From Chloroflexota bacterium (GTDB lineage: Bacteria > Chloroflexota > Chloroflexia > Thermomicrobiales > UBA6265): 26,003 bases of DNA. Positions 8,176 to 16,087 of the stretch are shown here, one piece after another. A model generated the notes under the pieces. That model did not search any database. It saw only the letters and a program-made list of their open reading frames with translations, and had not been told where the DNA came from. Where the stretch lies: positions 1 to 26,003 of the forward strand of contig JAFAEX010000267.1 in the NCBI GenBank assembly GCA_023423795.1. The letters are read 5' to 3'. The position numbers and the translations under genes are program-made. Numbering within the stretch: the stretch's first letter is position 1; each line of letters opens with the position of its first letter.

Positions 8176-8195
8176 ACGCCCCGCGAACGGGGCGT
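8176..8195 (-). terminator. Probable stem-loop terminator of the atp operon
   Basis: A perfect 8-bp stem, ACGCCCCG (8176-8183) and CGGGGCGT (8188-8195), with the 4-nt loop TTCG on the minus strand, lies 33 nt beyond the atpC stop codon. The T content downstream is low, so it may serve as an RNA-stabilising or Rho-assisted end rather than a classical intrinsic terminator. Confidence 0.55.
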
Positions 8196-8228
8196 CCAGC
8201 GCATCGTATCGACCTGGTGCGATCCGGC

Positions 8229-8669
8229 CTACATCTCGCCCTGGCCGGGGCGCGGGGCGCGGCTGCCGCGCCGCTGGCCGACCTTGAGCCGCAGGTTGGC
8301 GCGGCGCAGCGCGGCGGACGCCGCCGCGAGGTCGGCGGTTTCCTGCCGATTGGCGACCGCGTCCTGGGCGCGGGCGCGGGCGGCGTCGGCGCGGGAAACG
8401 TCGATCTCCTCGGCCCGCTCCGCTGTGTCGGCGAGGACGACCACCTTGTCCGGGGTGACCTCCATGAAGCCGCCGAAGACGATCAGCGACTGCTCGGTGT
8501 TCCCCTTCTTCACCCGCAGTTCGCCGGCGGAGAGGGTGGTGATCAGCGGAGCGTGCTGCGGCAGGATGCCGAGCATACCGTCGGTGCCGGGCGCGACGAC
8601 CATATCGACGTCGGACTCGGAGAAGACGATGCGCTCGCCGGTGACGATCTCGACGCTCAACTTGGCCAT
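8229..8669 (-). CDS. atpC: ATP synthase F1 epsilon subunit
   Basis: The 146-residue product is the epsilon subunit of the F1 central stalk, which links the gamma shaft to the c ring and can restrain ATP hydrolysis. The N-terminal beta-sandwich is evident: LSVEIVTGERIVFSESDVD, APGTDGMLGILPQHAPLITT, then LIVFGGFMEVTPDKVVVLAD. A charged C-terminal helical hairpin of about residues 85-130 follows, with an Arg-rich tail. The length is slightly above the common 130-140 residues. The ATG at 8669 has GAAGGA about 8 nt upstream. It is the last gene of the operon, 71 nt after atpD, with a GC hairpin in that gap. Confidence 0.97.
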   Translation of the reverse strand: MAKLSVEIVTGERIVFSESDVDMVVAPGTDGMLGILPQHAPLITTLSAGELRVKKGNTEQSLIVFGGFMEVTPDKVVVLADTAERAEEIDVSRADAARARAQDAVANRQETADLAAASAALRRANLRLKVGQRRGSRAPRPGQGEM

Positions 8670-8692
8670 GCGCGCGTTCCTTCGGTGGTCCG

Positions 8693-8720
8693 CCCCGTCC
8701 CCGGCGAAGCGGGAACGGGG
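8693..8720 (-). other. Stem-loop in the atpD-atpC gap
   Basis: On the minus strand an 11-bp stem (one G-U wobble) forms between 8710-8720 and 8693-8703, with a 6-nt loop. It lies between the beta and epsilon cistrons, about 20 nt after the atpD stop codon. It may tune epsilon synthesis or protect the upstream mRNA; the effect is inferred. Confidence 0.5.
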
Positions 8721-8740
8721 TCACGGAGCGGTGCGGACGG

Positions 8741-10144
8741 TTAGGCCGCGACGCCGGTCAGCTGCTGCGCCTTCTCGATGGCCATGTCGATGTTGCCGAC
8801 CATCAGGAACGCCTGCTCGGGCAGGGCATCCACCTTGCCGTCGAGGATGGCGCGGAACGAGCGCACCGTCTCCTCGCGGGAGACGTACTGGCCCGGCGTA
8901 CCGGTGAACACTTCGGCGGTGAAGAACGGCTGCGACATGAACAGCTCGAGCTTGCGGGCGCGGGACACGATCAGCTTGTCCTCGTCCGACAGCTCTTCCA
9001 CACCGAGGATGGCGATGATGTCCTGCAGGTCGCGGTAGCGCTGCAGCACCTGCTGCACCTCGCGGGCGGTGTTGTAATGCACGTCGCCCACGATCAGCGG
9101 GTCGAGCACGCGCGAGGTCGAAGCGAGGGGATCCACCGCCGGGAAGATGCCGCGGGAGGCGATGGAGCGCTCCAGCGACACCGTCGCGTCGAGGTGGGCG
9201 AACGTCGTCGCCGGGGCCGGGTCGGTGTAGTCGTCGGCCGGCACGTAGATCGCCTGCAGCGAGGTGATCGAGTGGCCGCGGGTCGAGGTGATGCGCTCCT
9301 GGAGCTGGCCCATCTCGGTGGCCAGCGTCGGCTGGTAGCCCACCGCGCTCGGCATCCGGCCGAGGAGCGCCGACACTTCCGAGCCCGCCTGCACGAAGCG
9401 GAAGATGTTGTCGATGAAGAGGAGGACGTCGCGGCCCTCGTCGCGGAAGTACTCCGCCATCGTCAGGCCGGAAAGGCCGACGCGCAGGCGGGCGCCCGGC
9501 GGCTCGTTCATCTGCCCGAAGACGAGCACCGTCTTGTCCACGACGCCCGACTCGTGCATCTCGCCCCAGAGCTGGGTCCCTTCGCGGGTGCGCTCGCCCA
9601 CGCCGCAGAAGACGGAGTACCCGCCGTGCTCGGAGGCGATGTTGCGGATCAGCTCGGTGATGACCACCGTCTTGCCGACGCCCGCGCCGCCGAAGATGCC
9701 GGTCTTGCCGCCCTTGGTGAACGGGGCGATCAGGTCGATGACCTTGATCCCGGTCTCGAAGATCTCGACCGTGCTGGCCTGCTCGTCGAAGCTCGGGGCC
9801 GGCTGGTGGATCGGACGGGTCTCGGTGGTCTCCACCGGGCCGGCTTCGTCGATCGGCTGACCGGTGACGTTGAGGATGCGCCCCAGCGTCGCCGGGCCGA
9901 CCGGCACGGCGATGGCCTGCCCGGTGTCCACCGCGTCCATCCCGCGGCGCAGGCCGTCGGTGGTGGACATGGCGACGGTGCGGACCGCCTCGTTGCCGAG
10001 GTGGGTCTGCGTCTCCAGCACCAGCACGGTGCCGTCGTCGCGGGTCACCTCGACCGCGTTGTAGATCTGGGGAAGCTGGTCCGACGGGAACTCGAGGTCC
10101 ACGACGGGACCCATGATCTGGATGATCTTGCCGGTGGCGGCCAT
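8741..10144 (-). CDS. atpD: ATP synthase F1 beta subunit (catalytic)
   Basis: The 467-residue product is the catalytic F1 subunit. MAATGKIIQIMGPVVDLEFP is the classical beta start. The Walker A loop GGAGVGKT is at residues 152-159, the catalytic glutamate in GVGERTREG at 184, the Walker B-side strand in DVLLFIDNIFRF, and the DELSEED-region equivalent is ELSDEDKL. The conserved ALLGRMPSAVGYQPTLATEM and VYVPADDYTDPAPATTF-type blocks (here IYVPADDYTDPAP) are intact, so the enzyme should be active. The ATG at 10144 has AGGGAGA about 6 nt upstream; an upstream ATG at 10183 adds 13 residues unlike any beta subunit. The 140-nt gap to atpG is filled by period-7 repeats. Confidence 0.98.
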   Translation of the reverse strand: MAATGKIIQIMGPVVDLEFPSDQLPQIYNAVEVTRDDGTVLVLETQTHLGNEAVRTVAMSTTDGLRRGMDAVDTGQAIAVPVGPATLGRILNVTGQPIDEAGPVETTETRPIHQPAPSFDEQASTVEIFETGIKVIDLIAPFTKGGKTGIFGGAGVGKTVVITELIRNIASEHGGYSVFCGVGERTREGTQLWGEMHESGVVDKTVLVFGQMNEPPGARLRVGLSGLTMAEYFRDEGRDVLLFIDNIFRFVQAGSEVSALLGRMPSAVGYQPTLATEMGQLQERITSTRGHSITSLQAIYVPADDYTDPAPATTFAHLDATVSLERSIASRGIFPAVDPLASTSRVLDPLIVGDVHYNTAREVQQVLQRYRDLQDIIAILGVEELSDEDKLIVSRARKLELFMSQPFFTAEVFTGTPGQYVSREETVRSFRAILDGKVDALPEQAFLMVGNIDMAIEKAQQLTGVAA

Positions 10145-10167
10145 TGCGTCTCCCTCTACGAAGTGCA

Positions 10168-10284
10168 ACGTGCTACGTGCCAAGTGCCGAGTTGGTGCTG
10201 GGTGCTGGGTGCTTCGAACGACGGCCCCTCGGCACCGCCTACCGTCAATCGACTCACGTCTATCGCCTGTCGCCTGTCGCCTCG
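10168..10284. repeat. Composite family C and D repeats in the atpG-atpD gap
   Basis: The gap contains the 15-mer GTGCCAAGTGCCGAG (10177-10191, identical to 1968-1982), then period-7 GGTGCTG units (about 10194-10213), and then TATCGCCTGTCGCCTGTCGC (10261-10280), a run of the GGCGACA heptamer read on the other strand. The heptamer run abuts the atpG stop codon at 10285. It resembles copies at 15984-16067 and 23138-23232, including an upstream ATCGACT-like segment. Confidence 0.7.
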
Positions 10285-11148
10285 TTACGCGAACGCGTTC
10301 GCGCCGGCGGCGATCTCGGAGACTTCCTGGGTGATGCGCGCCTGGCGGGCCTTGTTGCGCTCCAGCGTCAGCCCGGCCACGAGGTCCTTGGCGTTTTCCG
10401 ACGCGTTCTTCATCGCGACCATCCGGGCGGAGTGCTCGGAGGCCACCGATTCGAGGAACGCCTGGTACAGCTGCACCTCGGCGTAGCGCGGCAGGAGCTG
10501 CTGGAGCACCTCCTCCGGGCTTGGCTCGAAGATGTAGTCGGCGTACTGGCCGACTTCCTCCGGCCGCTCGATCGGCAGGATGCGCCGCACGACCGGTCGC
10601 TGGGTCAGCGTGTTGACGAACTCGGCGTAGACGACGTAGACCGCGTCCACCTTGCCGGACAGGAAGTCCTCGCTGGCGACCTCGGCGATGCCGCGCATGT
10701 CCTCCAGCGTCAGGGTGTCGCCGAGGCCGGTGAAGGCGGCGACGACGTTCTGGTTCGTGCGAACCATGAAGTCGCGGCCCTTCTTGCCGGCGGCGATCAC
10801 CTCCACCGGCACCCCGGCCTCGCTCAGGATGTAGCGGGAGGCGCGGCGGATGATGTTGGTGTTCAGCGCGCCGGTCAGGCCGCGGTCCGGCGTGATCAGG
10901 ATCACCGCCGCGGCCCCGATCTCGCGCTCGGCCAGCAGCGGGTATTGCTGGAGCACTTCGGGATCGGCCGTCGCCGCCGACAGGTCGGCGATGACCGCCC
11001 GCAGCCGTTCGGCGTAAGGCCGGCTGGCGAGCACGCGCTGCTGCGCCTTGCGCATCTTGGCCGCGGAGACCATCTCCATGGCCCGCGTGATCTGGGACAT
11101 GTTATGGACGCTGCGGATGCGGCGCCGAATTTCGCGCTCACTCGCCAC
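10285..11148 (-). CDS. atpG: ATP synthase F1 gamma subunit
   Basis: The product, 287 residues from the GTG at 11146-11148, is the rotating central shaft. The N-terminal coiled coil EREIRRRIRSVHNMSQITRA and MEMVSAAKMRKAQQ, the middle Rossmann-like domain (VILITPDRGLTGALNTNIIR) and the C-terminal helix (SARMVAMKNASENAKDLV, LTLERNKARQARITQEVSEI) are all present. I prefer the GTG because a GGGGGA ribosome binding site lies about 9 nt upstream and the length fits the family; the ATG 17 codons further out lies in a GC hairpin and adds unconserved residues. Period-7 repeats abut its stop codon. Confidence 0.96.
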   Translation of the reverse strand: MASEREIRRRIRSVHNMSQITRAMEMVSAAKMRKAQQRVLASRPYAERLRAVIADLSAATADPEVLQQYPLLAEREIGAAAVILITPDRGLTGALNTNIIRRASRYILSEAGVPVEVIAAGKKGRDFMVRTNQNVVAAFTGLGDTLTLEDMRGIAEVASEDFLSGKVDAVYVVYAEFVNTLTQRPVVRRILPIERPEEVGQYADYIFEPSPEEVLQQLLPRYAEVQLYQAFLESVASEHSARMVAMKNASENAKDLVAGLTLERNKARQARITQEVSEIAAGANAFA

Positions 11149-11166
11149 GACGGTCGTCCCCCACCC

Positions 11167-11192
11167 GGCGGGCGGCGCGTGCGCCGCCCGCC
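11167..11192 (-). other. GC stem-loop in the atpA-atpG gap
   Basis: GGCGGGCGGCGC (11167-11178) and GCGCCGCCCGCC (11181-11192) are perfect complements; with a realistic 4-nt loop the stem is 11 bp. It occupies most of the 58-nt gap and lies immediately 5' of the atpG ribosome binding site, so it could insulate or modulate gamma translation. Confidence 0.55.
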
Positions 11193-11206
11193 CGTGCATG
11201 CATCAG

Positions 11207-12754
<1,548 letters not shown>

Positions 12755-12810
12755 TTCCCGCTCCTGTTCCGCGACGCGGCCACGCCGGCCGCCGGTTCCT
12801 CCGTGTGCAA

Positions 12811-12828
12811 CCCCGGCCGCAACCGGGG
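12811..12828 (-). other. Short stem-loop in the atpH-atpA gap
   Basis: CCCCGG (12811-12816) and CCGGGG (12823-12828) form a 6-bp GC stem with a 6-nt loop in the 86-nt gap, about 15 nt after the atpH stop codon. It is small enough to be chance in this GC-rich DNA, but it repeats the pattern of the other atp gaps. Confidence 0.35.
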
Positions 12829-12840
12829 AGAACGCTCGCC

Positions 12841-13374
12841 TTAGGTGGCGGAGGCGAGCCGCGCTCGCAACTTCCGCAATTGGCCGACCGCGCTGCCGTC
12901 GATGACGATGTCGCCGACGCGGGCAACGAGGCCGCCGATGATGCTCGGGTCCACCGAGACCCGCAGTTCGACCTGCTTGCCGACCAGCTTCTGGAGCCGG
13001 TCGCGGACCAGCGCCTCGCTTTCCGGCGAGAGCGGGTCGGCCGTGGTGACCTCGGCCACCGCGATGCCGCGCTCGGCCCGGAGCATGTCGTCGTACAGCT
13101 CGGCGATGCGGGGCGCCTCACCGGCCCGATCGCGCTCGACGAGCATGTGCGCGAGGTTGCGCGCTTCCGGCTGGCCGTTCGCCAGCACCCGATCGACCAG
13201 CGCGAACTTGCGCTCGCGGGTGATGCTGGGGTTGGCGAGGTAGTTGGCCGCCAACGGGTCGCTCGCCAGTTCGGCGAGCCGGCCGAGGTCGGCCTGCCAG
13301 GCGTCGAGCGTCCCCCGCTCCTTGGCCAGGTCGAAGACCGCCTGGGCGTATCGCTTGGCCGCGCTGCTGGCCAC
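12841..13374 (-). CDS. atpH: ATP synthase F1 delta subunit (OSCP-like)
   Basis: The product, 177 residues from the GTG at 13372-13374, is part of the peripheral stalk that holds F1 to the b subunits. The N-terminal six-helix domain starts ASSAAKRYAQAVFDLAKERG; the C-terminal part carries AEVTTADPLSPESEALV, then KQVELRVSVDPSIIGGLVAR and VGDIVIDGSAVGQLRKLRA, the best-conserved region. AAGGGAG about 8 nt before the GTG decides the start; an ATG further upstream would add 18 Pro/Gly/Ala-rich residues. Confidence 0.95.
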   Translation of the reverse strand: MASSAAKRYAQAVFDLAKERGTLDAWQADLGRLAELASDPLAANYLANPSITRERKFALVDRVLANGQPEARNLAHMLVERDRAGEAPRIAELYDDMLRAERGIAVAEVTTADPLSPESEALVRDRLQKLVGKQVELRVSVDPSIIGGLVARVGDIVIDGSAVGQLRKLRARLASAT

Positions 13375-13447
13375 GGTCGTCTCCCTTCGCGCCGCGTCCG
13401 CGCCGCCCGGTCCGGGTTGCGCGGGCACGCCGCCCCTTCCCTGTTCG

Positions 13448-13960
13448 CTAGACCCCGGACGCGCCGTTGACGCCGGCGCCGGCCTCGGCCAGCGTTTCCT
13501 CGATCAGGCGCGCCTGGGCGGCCGGGTCGAGGTTCTTGCGCACGATCTTCTCGGCCGCCATCACCGAAAGGTCGGCGACCTCCTGCCGCAGCATGAGCCG
13601 TGCCTGCTGCGTTTCCTGCCGCAGGGTGGCCTGGGCGCGGGCGAGGTACTCGTCGGACTGCCGGGCCGCGTCCTCACGGGCGCGGGCCAGCGTCGCGTCG
13701 GCCGCCTCGCGGGCCTGGGTCACCACCTGCTGCGCCTGGCGGCGCGCCTCGGCCAGCGCCTCTTCGTTGCGCTGGGCCGTGGCCGCCAGCTCGACCTTCA
13801 TCCGCTCGGCCGCTTCCAGGCTTTCGCGCACCCGCTCCTGCCGCTGGTCGAGGATCTTGGTGATCGGGCCCAGGGCGAACTTCCAGAACAACCAAACGAA
13901 GATGACGAAGGCGACGAGCTGGACCAGGAATCCCCAAAGATCGATGCCGAGAGCGCCCAT
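13448..13960 (-). CDS. atpF: ATP synthase Fo b subunit
   Basis: The 170-residue product is the membrane-anchored peripheral stalk subunit. One N-terminal membrane helix (residues about 9-30, LWGFLVQLVAFVIFVWLFWK) leads into a long charged, Ala/Glu/Arg-rich coiled coil (RQERVRESLEAAERMKVELA onward) ending in a short Gly/Ala tail. This single-gene b subunit (no b' partner) is the form expected to work as a homodimer. The ATG at 13960 has GAAGGA 8-9 nt upstream. The upstream gap to atpE is 132 nt and carries a strong hairpin. Confidence 0.96.
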   Translation of the reverse strand: MGALGIDLWGFLVQLVAFVIFVWLFWKFALGPITKILDQRQERVRESLEAAERMKVELAATAQRNEEALAEARRQAQQVVTQAREAADATLARAREDAARQSDEYLARAQATLRQETQQARLMLRQEVADLSVMAAEKIVRKNLDPAAQARLIEETLAEAGAGVNGASGV

Positions 13961-14051
13961 AATCTTGTCCTTCGCCTTTCACTGCCTCGCGTACCGCACC
14001 GCCGGCGACCTTCCGCAGCCGCGAGCCGGGCGCAGCCGGCGCGGACGCGCG

Positions 14052-14081
14052 GGCGTCCGGCGGGTTTCCCCGCCGGACGCC
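14052..14081 (-). other. 13-bp stem with GAAA tetraloop just after atpE
   Basis: On the minus strand GGCGTCCGGCGGG, loop GAAA, CCCGCCGGACGCC forms a perfect 13-bp stem (14069-14081 with 14052-14064). It begins 11 nt after the atpE stop codon. A GNRA loop on a long GC stem is very stable. The c subunit is needed in roughly ten or more copies per complex, so the stem may protect an atpE mRNA end or attenuate transcription into atpF. That role is inferred. Confidence 0.7.
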
Positions 14082-14092
14082 GGTGCGCCGTG

Positions 14093-14338
14093 CTAGACGA
14101 CGAAGGCGATGATGATGGCGATAACGAAGGCGTAAATGGCGACCGCTTCGGCGAGCGCCGCGCCGATGATCATCGTGGTCCGGACTTCGCCGGCGGCCTC
14201 GGGGTTGCGCCCGATGGCCTCCATCGCGCCGCGGACCGCCATGCCGATGCCGAGGGCAGGGCCGAGGCCGCCGATGCCGATGGCGATGGCCGCGCCGATC
14301 GCCTTCGCCGCCGCAACGTCCGTCATAGCGTCGAACAT
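14093..14338 (-). CDS. atpE: ATP synthase Fo c subunit
   Basis: The 81-residue product is the c-ring proteolipid: two membrane helices joined by the polar loop GRNPEA (43-48). The ion-carrying carboxylate is Glu64 in AALAEAVAIYAF. The residue after Glu64 is Ala rather than Ser/Thr, and helix 1 has GLGPALGIG where Na+-type rings usually carry a Gln, so proton coupling is the likely mode (inferred from known Na+ signatures). The ATG at 14338 has GGGAGG about 8 nt upstream; an upstream ATG at 14416 would add a basic 26-residue stretch not found in the family. Confidence 0.97.
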   Translation of the reverse strand: MFDAMTDVAAAKAIGAAIAIGIGGLGPALGIGMAVRGAMEAIGRNPEAAGEVRTTMIIGAALAEAVAIYAFVIAIIIAFVV

Positions 14339-14423
14339 CGTGAATCCCTCCCGAGGCCGCACTCCCGCGACCCGTGCTGCTACTCGGCTGCGGACGACCC
14401 CCAGCCAATCCGCCATGGTTCGT

Positions 14424-14448
14424 CCCCGGCAGGCACACCCCGCCGGGG
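14424..14448 (-). other. Stem-loop in the atpB-atpE gap
   Basis: CCCCGGC (14424-14430) and GCCGGGG (14442-14448) form a perfect 7-bp stem; a second 6-bp one (ACCGGC and GCCGGT) lies near 14465-14482, close to the atpB stop codon. The gap of 147 nt is long for an atp operon and holds no gene. Confidence 0.4.
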
Positions 14449-14485
14449 GTCGCGGTGGGAACCTACCGGCCCCGCCGCCGGTCCC

Positions 14486-15484
14486 CTAGTCCGCGGCGCC
14501 CGCCGGAGCGTGCGCGGTCGCGGGAAGGTGGGCCTCCTCGTGGTGGTGCTCTTCGCCGTGCCCGTGGTCGTGGGCGGCGGCCAGCGCGATGTAGATGAGC
14601 GTCAGCAGGGCGAACACCAGCGCCTGGATGGTGCCGAACATCAGCTCCAGCAGGATGAAGATGACCGGCAGCGCGCCGAGGACGACGGCGCCGGCAACCC
14701 CGGCGACGACGGTGGCCGAGCTCAGCAGGCCGGCGATCCCCTTCACCATCGCGTAGATGACGCCCAGCAGGACCTCGCCCGCGAAGACGTTGCCGAAGAG
14801 ACGGGCGCTGAGCGAGATGATGCGCGAGAACTCGGAGATGATCTCGATCGGCAGCAGGAACGGCGGGTTGGCCATGTGCTTGATGCGGCCAACCGGGCCG
14901 TGGGCGCGGATGCCGTAGATCTGCACCATGGTGAAGGTGAGGACCGACATCGCCAGCGTCATGTTGAGGTCGGCGTTCGGCGGGCGCATCAGGTAGACGC
15001 GCTTCGGGCCGTGCTCGTCGGTCGCCGCCGCCGGGGCGCCGGCGGCCGGAACCATCGGGTCGATCGAGGCGACTTCGAGGACGCCCGTTTCCGGGGTGGC
15101 GTGCTCGTCGCCCGGCACGGCCTCGTCGCCCTCGTGGATCGTCTCGGCGACGGCCGGCTCCTCGATGTAGATGGTGCCGACGCCGGGCAGGATGCCGGTG
15201 TAGTTGGCGAACGCGATGAAGATGAAGATCGCGGCCACCAGCGGGAAGACCTTGCGCCCGAGTTCCTTGCCGCCCGTGCCCTCGACGAGGTTGAGCAGGA
15301 ACTCGGCGATCAGTTCGAAGACGCCCTGCGCCCGCCCGGGCACCGGCTTTGCGTTGCGGGCGATCAATCCGAAGACGAGGATCAGCAACGCCATGACGAT
15401 GAACATCATCACCATCGAGTTGGTGATGGCCACCGGGCCAATCTGGGCCAGTTTTTCCGGCGCCAGCGAGATGTGGATCTCCAT
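14486..15484 (-). CDS. atpB: ATP synthase Fo a subunit with insertion and His-rich tail
   Basis: The 332-residue product forms the ion half-channels beside the c ring. The essential arginine is Arg228 in ISLSARLFGNVFAGEVLLG, and Gln286 in FGTIQALVFALLTLIYI is the usual partner on the last helix. Two features stand out. Between membrane helix 2 (ending FANYTGILPG, residue 101) and the conserved PPNADLNMTLAMS (168-180) there are about 65 residues, rich in Glu, Ala and Pro, where E. coli has a short periplasmic loop. The C-terminus extends past the last helix by about 30 residues with eight His between 305 and 325 (HDHGHGEEHHHEEAH). It follows the AtpI-like gene by 9 nt. The ATG at 15484 is supported by AAGG about 8 nt upstream. 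Confidence 0.96.
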   Translation of the reverse strand: MEIHISLAPEKLAQIGPVAITNSMVMMFIVMALLILVFGLIARNAKPVPGRAQGVFELIAEFLLNLVEGTGGKELGRKVFPLVAAIFIFIAFANYTGILPGVGTIYIEEPAVAETIHEGDEAVPGDEHATPETGVLEVASIDPMVPAAGAPAAATDEHGPKRVYLMRPPNADLNMTLAMSVLTFTMVQIYGIRAHGPVGRIKHMANPPFLLPIEIISEFSRIISLSARLFGNVFAGEVLLGVIYAMVKGIAGLLSSATVVAGVAGAVVLGALPVIFILLELMFGTIQALVFALLTLIYIALAAAHDHGHGEEHHHEEAHLPATAHAPAGAAD

Positions 15485-15493
15485 GCCTCGGCC

Positions 15494-15844
15494 TTACTCC
15501 TCGTCCCCGCGCTCCGCCCGTTCCCGGCGGTCGCGCTCCGATTCGTGGTCCGCGTCCCACTCCGCCATCCGGCGGGCGCGCTCCTCGGCGTCCACGGCGT
15601 CCGGGTCTTCCGGCAGCGCCGCGGTGGTGCGGCTCAGCCGCACCAGTTCCCACCCCGCCAACCCGAGACCGACGAAGACGCCGACCAGCGTGAAGACGGG
15701 GCCGCGCCCGGTCCGGTTGTCGGCGAACAACCCGATCAGGATGGGCAGCAAGAGCCCGCCGACCACGGCGAACCCGATCCCCGCGGCCTGGCCGATGGCG
15801 GCCAGCCGCGAACGATCCTTCGGCCCGATCCTGCCCGGCTGCAT
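15494..15844 (-). CDS. AtpZ/AtpI-family protein, first gene of the atp operon
   Basis: The product, 116 residues from the ATG at 15844, has two membrane helices (about 14-36 and 43-66: IGQAAGIGFAVVGGLLLPIL, then GPVFTLVGVFVGLGLAGWEL) with LFADNRTGRGP between them, matching the AtpZ/AtpI pattern. A highly charged tail ends RDRRERAERGDEE. AtpI-family proteins are linked to c-ring assembly or cation handling in other bacteria. The start is set by AAGGGA about 9 nt upstream; the longer frame to 15979 begins with unconserved Cys/Arg-rich sequence. Its position at the head of the operon, 9 nt before atpB, supports the call. Confidence 0.85.
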   Translation of the reverse strand: MQPGRIGPKDRSRLAAIGQAAGIGFAVVGGLLLPILIGLFADNRTGRGPVFTLVGVFVGLGLAGWELVRLSRTTAALPEDPDAVDAEERARRMAEWDADHESERDRRERAERGDEE

Positions 15845-15880
15845 GCCCGGCCGTCCCTTCTTCGCGCCCGGTTCCCGATT

Positions 15881-15912
15881 GCGAAGAATATCACGATCTT
15901 CGCCGCGGGTCA
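15881..15912 (-). promoter_or_regulatory. Candidate atp operon promoter with overlapping dyad
   Basis: On the minus strand TGACCC (15907-15912) and TATTCT (15885-15890) are 16 nt apart and about 40 nt before the AtpI-like ATG. The -10 is overlapped by a perfect inverted repeat, GCGAAGA (15881-15887) and TCTTCGC (15897-15903), with the 9-nt A/T-richer spacer ATATCACGA. The dyad could be an operator. The -35 is a poor match, so the promoter call is tentative; the dyad is certain. Confidence 0.35.
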
Positions 15913-15983
15913 CAGCCCGCAGCGACCGTCGGGCACAGGTGCCCGGCGGCCGTCCGCGCCGGGTACAGTAGCACGACATTGCC

Positions 15984-16067
15984 GAGGCGACAGGCGGCAG
16001 AGAAACGTCGATCGTCGTCGATTCGAGCCAGTTCGGGCATCGCCTGTCGCCTGCCGCCTGTCGCCTC
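15984..16067. repeat. Family D inverted heptamer repeat in the divergent atp/nadE gap
   Basis: GAGGCGACAGGCGGCAG (15984-16000) and CTGCCGCCTGTCGCCTC (16051-16067) are perfect inverted complements of 17 bp, with an additional CGCCTGTCGC unit (16041-16050) inside the 50-nt loop. Arms are built from the GGCGACA heptamer also seen at 10261-10284 and 23138-23232. It ends 20 nt before the nadE ATG, so it would lie in the nadE leader or overlap its promoter. Confidence 0.8.
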
Positions 16068-16087
16068 GATCACAAGGAGCCCCGTGC

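Noticed and set aside
9077..10486. Long plus-strand frame antisense to atpD and atpG
   Set aside because: It is a shadow of strong coding sequence on the other strand, with His/Arg/Ala/Gly-rich content and no motif. A similar frame at 11048-12844 opposite atpA is rejected for the same reason.
13244..16087. Plus-strand open frame of nearly 950 codons antisense to atpH, atpF, atpE, atpB and the AtpI-like gene, in frame with nadE
   Set aside because: It is Arg/Gly/Asp-rich with no domain pattern, opposes well-recognised genes, and reflects stop-poor antisense frames in GC-rich DNA. nadE has its own ribosome binding site at 16088.
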